A DNA stretch of 64,000 bases from VYFG01 sp965204165 (GTDB taxonomy: Bacteria > Pseudomonadota > Gammaproteobacteria > Arenicellales > Poriferihabitantaceae). The DNA lies in contig OZ241969.1 in NCBI GenBank assembly GCA_965204165.1, forward strand, positions 3,658,001 to 3,722,000, given 5' to 3'. The position numbers and the translations under genes were made by a program. The first letter of the stretch is position 1, and each line of letters starts with the position of its first letter. Positions 42,963-51,586 of this stretch are shown one piece after another. The notes under the pieces were generated by a model. That model worked only from the letters and a program-made list of their open reading frames with translations, searched no databases and was not told where the DNA came from.

Positions 42963-45376
42963 CAGACCCTCCAGCGCCGGTTCTCCGGGTCGTACAGGCA
43001 GGGGGCGCTGACCCTCGCGGGACAGCGTTCCCCGAGGATGCCGACGTCAAGGTCCGTCTCCGGCGCCGCTGCACCGGGCTCCACGTAGGCATAGGCGATG
43101 TTCCTCTTCACCCGGTGCCCGTAGCCCGCGGACGTCACCGAACCGACCAGCCTGCCGTCCCGGTACACCGGATCCCCGCCATGGGCGGGGGCATGATCGC
43201 AGTCCACCGTCATCACCACGAGCCGCCGCCGGTCCCCGCGGCGAATTTCCTCCTCAAGTGCCTCCCTGCCGATAAAGGGGCCCTTGTCCATCCTGGCGAA
43301 CCGCCCGAGGCCGGCTTCCACCGGGTTGTACTCATGGATGAGGTCCGCCTTCCAGTGCAGGTAGCCCTTCTCGAGGCGCATGGACTCGGTGGCGTAGAGC
43401 CCGAACTGGACGAGGTCGAATGCCCGGCCCGCCTCTTTCAGCAGCCGGTAGACCAGGAGCAGCCTCTCGTTGGGGACATGCAGTTCATAGGCGAGTTCGC
43501 CGGAGAAACTCACCTGCATGCACAGCACTTCCGCGGGGCCGAGATGCATGCGCCTGGCGTGCATGGGGGGGAAGGCTTCCCGGGACCAGTCGCCCCGGGG
43601 GGAGAGCGACTCGAGGAGCGCCCTGGCATGCGGCCCCGCCACCACCAGCATGGTGTGGCTGCCCGTCATTTCGGTCAGGGTCACGGACGGCGGCATGTGC
43701 AGGCGCAGCCAGTCCCGGTCATGCCACTCGGCGCCGGCGGCGGAGCCGTACCAGTAGTGGTCCTCGCCGAGCCTTGCGATGGTGGCCTCGGCAAGGACAT
43801 GGCCCCTGCTGGTCAGGAGGTAGCAGAGGTTGACCTTGCCGTCCGTTGCGGGCAAGGCACTGCAGGTCATGCGGTCAAGGAACGCACCGGCCCCGGGACC
43901 CCGGATCTCGTAGCGGTTGAATCCGGAAACCTCCATCAGCCCGGCGGCGCCGGCGATACCCGCCACTTCCCCCGCCACCACCTCGAAGGTGGGCGTGAAC
44001 CGCCAGGAGTGCTCGTCCACGAAGTCCGCCGACGGCCTGAAGAAGAGCGACCGCTCCCATCCGTTCACCACCCCGAAGGCACAGTGCTGGCGCTCGAACT
44101 CGGTGTGGAGCGGCGTGGTGCGCAGGCATCGGGCGGCCGGGCGGTGCTCGTGCGGCAGGTGGTAGTGGAACTCGTACCGGTACTCCTCGACGGCCTTCAG
44201 GCACGTGACCTCGGTACTCGCCCAGCCGGTGAGGCGGCGGGGGTCCAGATACCAGGCGTCCCATTCACACTCCCCGTGCACCATGATCTCCGCCAGCACC
44301 TTGCCGAGTCCGCCGCCCTCGCCGATGCCGGCACGAAGCCCGATACAGGCAAAGGCGTTGGGCACCCCGGGCACCGGACCCACCAGCGGGGCGCCGTCGG
44401 CGCTGTAGGTGATGGGGCCGTTGATGACCGTGTGGATGCCGGTTTCCGCAAGGCAGGGCAGCCGCCGGAAAATGCCTTCCATGTTGTCCAGGCACCGGTC
44501 CAGGTCCGACGGGCAAAGCGAACTGGTGAAGCCGGGGTCGATGCCGTCCATGCCGAAGGGCCGGCAGCCCTGCTCGTAGACTCCGACCAGGAGCCCGGTC
44601 TTCTCCTGCCGGCTGTAGAAATCGTCCCCGGGGTCCCGGATGACCGGCACGCGGAAATCCAGCGCCTCGATCCCGGGAATGGGCTCCGTCAGGAAGTACA
44701 TGTGTTCCATGGAGATGACGGGATGGCTGATCCCGAGCATCGCGCCCACCTCATTGACCCGGTAGCCGGAGGCGTTGACCACCATCTCGCAGGTGATGTC
44801 GCCGTTCTTCGTGTGGACGGTGAATTCTCCGCCGGCATTGCGGGTGATGTCATGGACCCCGTTGAACCGGTACACCTCCGCGCCCGCCTTCCTCGCCCGC
44901 CTGGCCATCGCGAACACCAGCTGGGCGGGGTCGATATCCCCGTCGAGAGGATCCCACCAGGCCCCCAGGAGGCCGTCGGTCTGCAGGATGGGGTGGCGCC
45001 TGCCCGCCTCGGCGGCATCGATGAATTCCATCTCCACGCCGACCCCGGCCGCCATGCCGACGAAATGGCGGTAGGTATCCACCTGTGCCCGGGTATGCGC
45101 AAGGCGCATGCCCCCGGTGATGTGATAGTTGATGGGGTACTCGGGATCCCGGGCCAGTTCCCGGTACAGGTCGATGGAATGGCGCTTCAACGCCACCATG
45201 GTCTGATTGACGCCGAACTGGGTCACCTGGGCGGCGGCGTGCCAGGTGGAACCGGACGTCAGCTCGTCGCGCTCCACCAGCACCACATCGGTCCAGCCTT
45301 CCCGGGTCAGGTGATACAGCACGGACACCCCGCCGATTCCACCGCCGATCACGACCACTCTGGCATGTGTTTTCAT
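42962..45376 (-). CDS. dimethylglycine dehydrogenase-like flavoprotein with folate-binding domain
   Basis: An 804-residue two-part enzyme. Residues 1-~390 form a DAO-type FAD domain (VVVIGGGIGGVSVLYHLTREGWTDVVLVERDEL, then SGSTWHAAAQVTQFG where the flavin is held, often covalently by His). The rest is the GCV_T/aminomethyltransferase fold (GPGAGAFLDRMTCSALP, CMQVSFSGELAYELHVPNE, EKGYLHWKADLIHEYNPVEAGLG). This matches dimethylglycine and sarcosine dehydrogenases, which pass the methyl carbon to tetrahydrofolate. The downstream MttB gene is translationally coupled. Confidence 0.9.
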   Translation of the reverse strand: MKTHARVVVIGGGIGGVSVLYHLTREGWTDVVLVERDELTSGSTWHAAAQVTQFGVNQTMVALKRHSIDLYRELARDPEYPINYHITGGMRLAHTRAQVDTYRHFVGMAAGVGVEMEFIDAAEAGRRHPILQTDGLLGAWWDPLDGDIDPAQLVFAMARRARKAGAEVYRFNGVHDITRNAGGEFTVHTKNGDITCEMVVNASGYRVNEVGAMLGISHPVISMEHMYFLTEPIPGIEALDFRVPVIRDPGDDFYSRQEKTGLLVGVYEQGCRPFGMDGIDPGFTSSLCPSDLDRCLDNMEGIFRRLPCLAETGIHTVINGPITYSADGAPLVGPVPGVPNAFACIGLRAGIGEGGGLGKVLAEIMVHGECEWDAWYLDPRRLTGWASTEVTCLKAVEEYRYEFHYHLPHEHRPAARCLRTTPLHTEFERQHCAFGVVNGWERSLFFRPSADFVDEHSWRFTPTFEVVAGEVAGIAGAAGLMEVSGFNRYEIRGPGAGAFLDRMTCSALPATDGKVNLCYLLTSRGHVLAEATIARLGEDHYWYGSAAGAEWHDRDWLRLHMPPSVTLTEMTGSHTMLVVAGPHARALLESLSPRGDWSREAFPPMHARRMHLGPAEVLCMQVSFSGELAYELHVPNERLLLVYRLLKEAGRAFDLVQFGLYATESMRLEKGYLHWKADLIHEYNPVEAGLGRFARMDKGPFIGREALEEEIRRGDRRRLVVMTVDCDHAPAHGGDPVYRDGRLVGSVTSAGYGHRVKRNIAYAYVEPGAAAPETDLDVGILGERCPARVSAPCLYDPENRRWRV

Positions 45377-46155
45377 GTCTCACCCCCCACCCCGCAGTGG
45401 TCCTCTTCGGGCATCATCCCGGGGTTTCTTTCACCTGCTCTCCGAACAGCTACCCCGGAACCCAATCGGATACGTCCAAGAGGTTTGTTTTTCCCTGTCC
45501 GTCCATGGCAAGCAGTTCCTTGATGCCCCGCGAAAGATACGCATGCTGTTCCTTCAGCGGTCGATGTCCGTTGGCCTTGCGCCAGACATGCACCGACCTT
45601 GCTGATCGGAAAACAGCGGCCGGCATAGACGCCACGAACCATGTCCAGACTGCCGGTGCGCGCGATGAACGACGATTCTTCGAATCGCCGGACACTGATG
45701 GAAGCCGTATTTTCGGGATCGGCAGCTTTCTCAGGATTGCCCATGCTTCAACCGTTTTGATTATTCTGACCGACACCCGGTTGGGCCCATTTCAAACCGG
45801 CAAAGAGTAACAAATTAGAGAGTCCTTGGGTGATATCGACATTGGGCCAGCCGCAGGTTATGTCGCATAGGCGTGTGCTTTGAAAAAACAATCAACCGAT
45901 GTCAGAAAACTTCCTGGAACTATAAATCATGATGGGTACTTCACAGCAGCGCGGGATGGCTGAGTAAGCCCAGGCGGTACGGACCCGGAAGACCCGGTTT
46001 TGTGATTGCCTCACGATCCAGAACCGGATACTGTAATGTACGTCAACCGTGTAACCCACGATAGCGGGGGCCGACCCCTGCCGCCAGACTGATGACTCCG
46101 ACATCAATGGAACAGGCAGGCCATGATTCAAGAGTAAACAGACTCCACAACATTC
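45377..46155. other. intergenic region with a possible decayed gene
   Basis: No intact recognisable gene is present in these 780 bases. The minus-strand frame 45450-45776 (108 residues, MSVRIIKTVEAWAILRKLP ... GIKELLAMDGQGKTNLL) and an overlapping frame starting MGNPEKAADPENTASISVRRF look protein-like in parts, which may mean a frameshifted remnant. I cannot name a family. The stretch beyond 45800 is AT-richer and holds nothing clear apart from the likely promoter of the agmatinase-family gene. Confidence 0.35.
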
Positions 46156-47112
46156 ATGCCAACTGAAAACAACCAACCCCTGGGTGGCAACCAGATGCCG
46201 CGCTTTGCCGGACCGGGCACCATGTTCCGCCTGCCGGCGCATGCTACCGCGGAAGGCCTCGACATTGCCATCATCGGCGTGCCCCTCGACATCGGCACCA
46301 GCAACCGATCCGGCACCCGCTACGGACCAAGGCAGATCCGGGGAGAATCCGTGCTCGTTCGACCCTACGGCATGTATACGCGCGCTGCACCTTTCGACAG
46401 CTTCCAGGTGGGGGATGTCGGCGACGTGGCCATCAACACCTTCAACCTGCTGAAGTCCATCGACATCATCGAGCGGCACTACGACGGAATCCTCACCCAT
46501 GGCGCGAAGCCCGTCAGCCTGGGCGGCGACCACACCATCGCCCTGCCCATCCTGCGGGCGCTCAGGAAGGTGCATGGCCCGGTGGCGCTGGTGCATGTGG
46601 ATGCGCATGCCGACATCAACGATGTCATGTTCGGCGAAAAGATCGCCCATGGAACCATGTTCCGCCGCGCCATCGAGGAAGGTCTGGTACAGGGCCCGAA
46701 GATGTTCCAGATCGGCCTTCGTACCACTGGCTACAGCGCCGAGGATTTCGACTGGTCCCGGGACCAGGGCGCGCGCGTGGTGCCGGCGGAGGAATGCTGG
46801 TACATGTCCCTGGAACCGCTGATGGCGGAAATCCGTGACGTGATCGGGCCCGATACGCCGACCTATCTCAGCTTCGACATCGATGGTCTCGACCCTTCTG
46901 TAGCCCCCGGGACGGGCACACCGGAACCCGGCGGACTTACTGCCTCCCAGGGAATCGAGATCATCCGCGGGATTTACGGCCTCAACCTGGTCGGGGCAGA
47001 CCTGGTGGAAGTCTCACCCCCCTATGACACCACGGGGAACACCTCCCTCCTTGCCGCGAACCTGGTATTCGAAATGCTGTGCAGTTTTCCCGGGTGTGAA
47101 CGAAGGGCGTAA
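46156..47112 (+). CDS. agmatinase/guanidino-acid hydrolase (ureohydrolase family)
   Basis: A 318-residue Mn2+-dependent ureohydrolase. The metal motifs are SLGGDHTIALP, HVDAHADINDV and SFDIDGLDPSVAPGTGTPEPGG, all intact. It hydrolyses a guanidino compound to urea and an amine. The N-terminal block MPRFAGPGTMFRLPA and overall pattern resemble guanidinobutyrase and guanidinopropionase as much as agmatinase, so the exact substrate is open. It is a single gene; an aminotransferase that could act on an amine product lies 1.2 kb downstream on the other strand. Confidence 0.88.
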   Translation: MPTENNQPLGGNQMPRFAGPGTMFRLPAHATAEGLDIAIIGVPLDIGTSNRSGTRYGPRQIRGESVLVRPYGMYTRAAPFDSFQVGDVGDVAINTFNLLKSIDIIERHYDGILTHGAKPVSLGGDHTIALPILRALRKVHGPVALVHVDAHADINDVMFGEKIAHGTMFRRAIEEGLVQGPKMFQIGLRTTGYSAEDFDWSRDQGARVVPAEECWYMSLEPLMAEIRDVIGPDTPTYLSFDIDGLDPSVAPGTGTPEPGGLTASQGIEIIRGIYGLNLVGADLVEVSPPYDTTGNTSLLAANLVFEMLCSFPGCERRA

Positions 47113-47400
47113 CCGCACTCCCGAATATGGATAAATGAGGAAGGAAATCTGTTGCGGATTCATGGACAAGTTCGATTCATCGCATGCTGTCGAAGCCCAA
47201 TCCGGCATTCTGGTAAAGGAGCCGATGCCACGACGGGCCGGAACCGCTGACGAACATAGCGGCGGGGCTGCTGGATGTGTCTAGAGCCTCAAAGAACATG
47301 AAGTGGACTTTGTCGTTCCGGATGGCAGGTCGGCACCACAGCATAAGTAGGAACGTTAGAATTCCATGTATCCGGATCGTATTCCTGAAGGTGACAATAA

Positions 47401-48105
47401 ATGAAAAATACGCTTGAAAAGTCGTTGCTCGGTCTGATTTTTCTGGTCGCCTGGAATGCGGCAGCCATCGCCGAAACGATGGTTGCTGAAATTGGCAGCA
47501 CCAGGGTCAACATCGTGCCCCCTGAGACCTGGTGCGTGATCGATCCGAACAAACTTTCCGATGCGCGGCTCATTAGCTTCTTGCGGGATGGATTCGGGAA
47601 ATCCGGCATTACCTTCGTCATCGCCTATGCCGAATGCGGTGAGCTGGAAAGATGGCGTACGGCGCGGCAAAAAACCCTGGACAACTACGCGATCTTTGCT
47701 TTCAACAGTGGGCTTCGTGAATTCAACTATCCCGGAACGGCTGCCGCCTTCGTCACGGAATTGAGAATGACAATGGAAAACCAGGGACAGGAATACCTGG
47801 TTGCCAAGCTGGAGCGGGAGAAGGAAGTGGTGGAGGATGTCATACCAGACACGATAGAACTGGGCAAACCGACGATTCTGGGCATCGTTGGAGAGGACGC
47901 GTCCTCGGTGTACCTGGGAGGAAAAATACGGTTGAAGACGGAGTTCGGCGACCTGAAGGTCACAAGATTCACTGCGGGAACCACACTTCTGAACAAGAAG
48001 GTTGTGTCAACGTATTTCTATACTGACGACGACAATGACCGGGCGTATTCCGATCTGCTGGAAAAACACAGGAACTGGACCTCCAAACTGAGTACAGCAA
48101 ACTAG
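47401..48105 (+). CDS. secreted protein of unknown function
   Basis: A 234-residue protein with a signal peptide (MKNTLEKSLLGLIFLVAWNAAAIAETM), so it is probably periplasmic. The mature part, from AEIGSTRVNIVPPETWCVIDP to the end, has several Glu/Lys-rich segments and no motif that I recognise. A plausible ribosome-binding site, GAAGG, precedes the ATG. GC content is somewhat below that of the neighbouring genes. It has no obvious operon partner. Confidence 0.65.
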   Translation: MKNTLEKSLLGLIFLVAWNAAAIAETMVAEIGSTRVNIVPPETWCVIDPNKLSDARLISFLRDGFGKSGITFVIAYAECGELERWRTARQKTLDNYAIFAFNSGLREFNYPGTAAAFVTELRMTMENQGQEYLVAKLEREKEVVEDVIPDTIELGKPTILGIVGEDASSVYLGGKIRLKTEFGDLKVTRFTAGTTLLNKKVVSTYFYTDDDNDRAYSDLLEKHRNWTSKLSTAN

Positions 48106-48345
48106 TGCGACGTCAATATCGGCGCTCGGGGATTGTCCCTGGGTTTCGCGCCAGTCAAGGGGCAGGAGGATTCCAGGCGGCTACAGCCAGCCTGCATACC
48201 CCTGGCTCATCCAGGCATCATCGCCGCCGGTGACCCGCTGGCGCTATCCGGGGAGCAGTCGCCGCCCAGGGGCTATTACCAGGCGCCGCCGATGATACGG
48301 CCGTGGAATTGCGTCGGGATTTCCTTCAAGCCCCTCATCTTCCGG

Positions 48346-49716
48346 TCAATTCGATAACCGCTCTTCCAGGAGATCGATGGATGTACTCAGCCGCTCCATC
48401 AGGATATCGATTTCCGGTTCCGTGATGACCAGCGGCGGGGCCAGCACGATGGTGTCCCCCACAGCGCGGACGAAAAGGAGATTCTCTTCGGCGAGATCCA
48501 TGAGGACGCTGCCGGCCGCAAGGGAGGAATCGAAGTGCTCCCGGTGTCCCGAATCCCGGTAGATATCGAAGCCGCCCATGAGACCGATGCTCCTCGTGTC
48601 GCCGACAATGGCCGAACTCTCGAGCGAGCGAAGTCGATCGTGAAAGTAATCCCCCACCTGCCGAACGTGCCCCGGGATGTCGCGCTCCTCGATAATGGCG
48701 ATGGCCTCGAGGGCCACCGCAGCGCCCACCGGGTGCCCCGAGTAGGTGAATCCATGGCTGAAGCTGCCGTTTTCCCGGCTTGCCCGCACCAGTGCATCGT
48801 AGACCTCCCCGGTAACGACGGCGGCGGACATCGGGAAATACGCCGACGTGATTCCCTTCGCCAGCGTCAGGATGTCCGGTTCGATGGCATAGGTCTGCGA
48901 ACCGAACAGGCGTCCTGTCCGGCCGAAGCCGCAGACCACCTCGTCGACGATCAGCAGGATGTCGTGGCGGCGAAGGATCTCCCGAATCTTCGGGAAATAC
49001 CCCTCGGGGGGCAGGATCACGCCGCCGACCCCCATGACCGGCTCTGCGATGAACGCGGCGATGGTATCCGCTCCATGATCCAGGATCTGGGCCTCCAGCT
49101 GGCTTGCGAGGCGGTCCGAAAACGCCTCTTCGGTCTCCCCGGTCCGGGCCTCCCGGAAGAAGCAGGGCAGGTCGGTGGAAACCACTTCTTCGAAGTGCGC
49201 ATTCAGGTACTCGTGCATGTCCGGCATTCCGCACAGGCGCGTGGCGAAAACCGTGGATCCGTGGTAGGCGCCGCGCCGCGCCATGATCTTGCGCTTGGCG
49301 GGCTTTCCCAGGATCTTGTGATAGCTCCAGGCCATCTTGATGGCCGACTCGTTGGCCTCGGAACCCGAGCCGGCGAAAAACACCTTCTGCAGGGGCCGCG
49401 GGGTAATCTCGACCAGCTTCTCCGCCAACTCGATCAGCTTGTGGTGGCTGCGCCCCCGGAAGGTATGGCTGTAGGGCAGTTGCTGCAATTGCCGCCGGGC
49501 GGCGTCCACCAGGCGCTGTTCGCTGTAGCCCAGGTTGGCGCACCACAGACTGGACATGGCGTCCAGGTACTTCCTCCCCTGGGCATCCACCAGGTAGACG
49601 CCCTCTCCATGATCGATCACCAGGGAATCCTGCTCCAGGTGCCGCTGCAGATCCGTAAACGAATGCAGGTGTGTGGCACGATCCCTGGCATTGTAGTCGC
49701 TTGCGCTGTCGTTCAT
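48346..49716 (-). CDS. class III (omega) aminotransferase
   Basis: A 456-residue PLP-dependent aminotransferase. It has GSGSEANESAIKMAWSYH at the phosphate site, the LLIVDEVVCGFGRTGRLFG motif with the Asp that contacts the PLP nitrogen, and the Schiff-base Lys287 in LTLAKGITSAYFP. It transaminates an omega-amino compound such as taurine, beta-alanine, GABA or a diamine. The start at 49716 (MNDSASDYN) lies just past the GntR regulator. It is co-directional with that regulator and with a second ABC transporter, suggesting uptake and use of one substrate. Confidence 0.88.
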   Translation of the reverse strand: MNDSASDYNARDRATHLHSFTDLQRHLEQDSLVIDHGEGVYLVDAQGRKYLDAMSSLWCANLGYSEQRLVDAARRQLQQLPYSHTFRGRSHHKLIELAEKLVEITPRPLQKVFFAGSGSEANESAIKMAWSYHKILGKPAKRKIMARRGAYHGSTVFATRLCGMPDMHEYLNAHFEEVVSTDLPCFFREARTGETEEAFSDRLASQLEAQILDHGADTIAAFIAEPVMGVGGVILPPEGYFPKIREILRRHDILLIVDEVVCGFGRTGRLFGSQTYAIEPDILTLAKGITSAYFPMSAAVVTGEVYDALVRASRENGSFSHGFTYSGHPVGAAVALEAIAIIEERDIPGHVRQVGDYFHDRLRSLESSAIVGDTRSIGLMGGFDIYRDSGHREHFDSSLAAGSVLMDLAEENLLFVRAVGDTIVLAPPLVITEPEIDILMERLSTSIDLLEERLSN

Positions 49717-49756
49717 GGTCGAATCCGGAAGATTGCGGTCGATTCTCGACAGGACC

Positions 49757-50509
49757 TCAGCCGTTTTCGGAGAGCACCGAGTCGAGCGCGGTCGCCTCGC
49801 TGCGGCAGAGGTATTCCACCAGCGGCCGGCGGAACGAGTGGACATGCTCACTGGTGGCCGCTTCGACCCCCCTGATATCCCGGTCCTCGATGGCTTGCAC
49901 CAGGCTGCGGTGCTCCTCGAGGCTTCTTTCGATGCTCCGGTCCAGCCCCTCGTCGAAGGGGCGATCGTACCAGAAGCCGTCCAGGCGGAGCGCCTTGACG
50001 AGGAGGTCGGCGATCAGGCGCACCATGTGGCCGTTGTGCCCGGCGCGGGCGATCGCAAGGTGAAACTCCTCGTTGGTGTCGATGAGTTCCTTGACGTCCC
50101 GGGCCCTGGCGGCTGCCTCGTAGGCGTCGCGCTGGCGACGGATTTCCTCGAGATCCTGCTCGTTCCGTCTCTTGCAGGCCAGGCGAGCGGTCGCCAGTTG
50201 CATGAACTCGAATGCCTCAAGAAACGAGCGTACCTCCTCGAGGTCGAGCGGCGGCACCCGGGCGCCGTGGTTGGGCAGGAGCTCGATGAGCCCTTCCGCG
50301 GCCATCCACATGAAGGCCTGGCGGACAGGCGTGCGGGACAGCCCGAGATCCTCCACCACCGTGCGCTCCTCGATCCGCCTGCCGGCGACGAGGTCCATGC
50401 CGAGAATTCTCTCGCGCAGGTACTCGTAGACGATATGGGGCCCGTCGCCGCGGCGCTTGGCCGCCCTTCCCGGGGTTTTTCTTTGACGCAGTTGTATCGG
50501 TGTTGTCAT
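49757..50509 (-). CDS. GntR family (FadR-like FCD) transcriptional regulator
   Basis: A 250-residue regulator. The N-terminal winged helix reads IVYEYLRERILGMDLVAGRRIEERTVVEDLGLSRTPVRQAFMWMAAEGLIELLPNHGARV, a clear GntR domain. The rest is an all-helical FCD domain with the metal-site pattern (DTNEEFHLAIARAGHN, RSLEEHRSLVQAI). It sits between the aminotransferase and ABC transporter genes and probably responds to their common substrate. The ATG at 50509 (MTTPIQLRQ) is used. Confidence 0.88.
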   Translation of the reverse strand: MTTPIQLRQRKTPGRAAKRRGDGPHIVYEYLRERILGMDLVAGRRIEERTVVEDLGLSRTPVRQAFMWMAAEGLIELLPNHGARVPPLDLEEVRSFLEAFEFMQLATARLACKRRNEQDLEEIRRQRDAYEAAARARDVKELIDTNEEFHLAIARAGHNGHMVRLIADLLVKALRLDGFWYDRPFDEGLDRSIERSLEEHRSLVQAIEDRDIRGVEAATSEHVHSFRRPLVEYLCRSEATALDSVLSENG

Positions 50510-50578
50510 TGGTTTTTCGGCCCCGCCTCCCGGCAACTCCCAGGATGCCGGGAGGCGGTCAGCCTCTGTAATGTTGAA

Positions 50579-51544
50579 CTATTGTCCGAGCCAGCCCTTG
50601 ACCACGTCCGGGTTGGCCGTCACCCACTCGCGCGCGTACTCGGCCGGATCCCGCTCCTCCACCGCGATGGCAAAGGACCAGTCATTGACCAGCTGCTGGC
50701 CGTACTCGATGCCGTTCAGGAGCCTGACCATGTCCGGGGCGTCCTTTTCCAGTCTCTTCGAGTAGGCGATCTGGGAGCTCACGGGCGGGAAGGATGTCGC
50801 GACCCTGGAGTTCTCGTACCAGTTGGCATCGTCGTTGAGGTCGGCGAGTTCCCACTTGGACGGATCGTGCTCCGGCTCCTCCAGCACCACCAGCTCGTGC
50901 ATCCCGAAGATGTGGTGCGGCAGGTAGCAGGCCCATACCACGACCTTGCCGGCCTTGGCGTCGGCGTCGATCTGCGCCAGGATCACCGTCTCCTCGCTGA
51001 TCTGCATTTCATACAGGTCGGCGAAGCCGTAGTCCCGGGCCCGGATCTGGTGGATCTTGGTGGATTTCCAGCCGGGGGCCCCGACCCAGATCTCGCCCTT
51101 GCCGTCACCGTTCCTGTCCGTCAGCTCGACAATCTCGGGACGGGTGAGGTCGTAGACGGACTTGAGGCCGTACTTGTCCATGGCCTCCCTGGTGGAGCAG
51201 AAGGCGTCCATCGCCGGGAAGGTCTGGCCGGTCAGGGCCACGGTACCCTTCCCGTTCACGTACTCGTCCACCAGTCCCTGGTTGTTCGGCAGCCAGAGGT
51301 CCGGGTGGATGTCGACCTCGCCCTTGCCCTGGTCCATGGCCTTGAAGAAGACCGCGTGGTTGCCCGGCACGATGTCGACCTCGAAGCCGTAGTTCTCCTC
51401 GGCCACGATCTTGATGACGTTGGTCATGACCTTGGCGTATCCCCAGTTGGGTTCCCCGATCACGATCTTGTCCGCGGCCTGGGCGGCACCCGCCCAGAAG
51501 ATGCCCAAAAAGGCGGTCGTCAGTAGTTTTTTCAGCATTTTCAT
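50579..51544 (-). CDS. glycine betaine/proline-type ABC substrate-binding protein
   Basis: A 321-residue OpuAC-family periplasmic binding protein with a signal peptide (MKMLKKLLTTAFLGIFWAGAAQA). Candidate cage residues lie in GEPNWGYAKVM, DIHPDLWLPNN, GAPGWKSTKI and VVWACYLPHHIFGM. It differs from the TmoX-like protein at 39491 and belongs to another subfamily. With the permease and ATPase downstream in the sense of the chromosome (51587 and 53119) it forms a second quaternary-amine-type importer; the ligand is not certain. Confidence 0.86.
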   Translation of the reverse strand: MKMLKKLLTTAFLGIFWAGAAQAADKIVIGEPNWGYAKVMTNVIKIVAEENYGFEVDIVPGNHAVFFKAMDQGKGEVDIHPDLWLPNNQGLVDEYVNGKGTVALTGQTFPAMDAFCSTREAMDKYGLKSVYDLTRPEIVELTDRNGDGKGEIWVGAPGWKSTKIHQIRARDYGFADLYEMQISEETVILAQIDADAKAGKVVVWACYLPHHIFGMHELVVLEEPEHDPSKWELADLNDDANWYENSRVATSFPPVSSQIAYSKRLEKDAPDMVRLLNGIEYGQQLVNDWSFAIAVEERDPAEYAREWVTANPDVVKGWLGQ

Positions 51545-51586
51545 TTCACTTTCTCTCCGGTTGGTTGAATAACAGGTTAAGGACCC

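Noticed and set aside
43115..45523. An 802-residue open frame on the plus strand
   Set aside because: It is the antisense shadow of the dimethylglycine-dehydrogenase-like gene, which has clear family motifs; the GC-rich third positions keep the opposite frame open.
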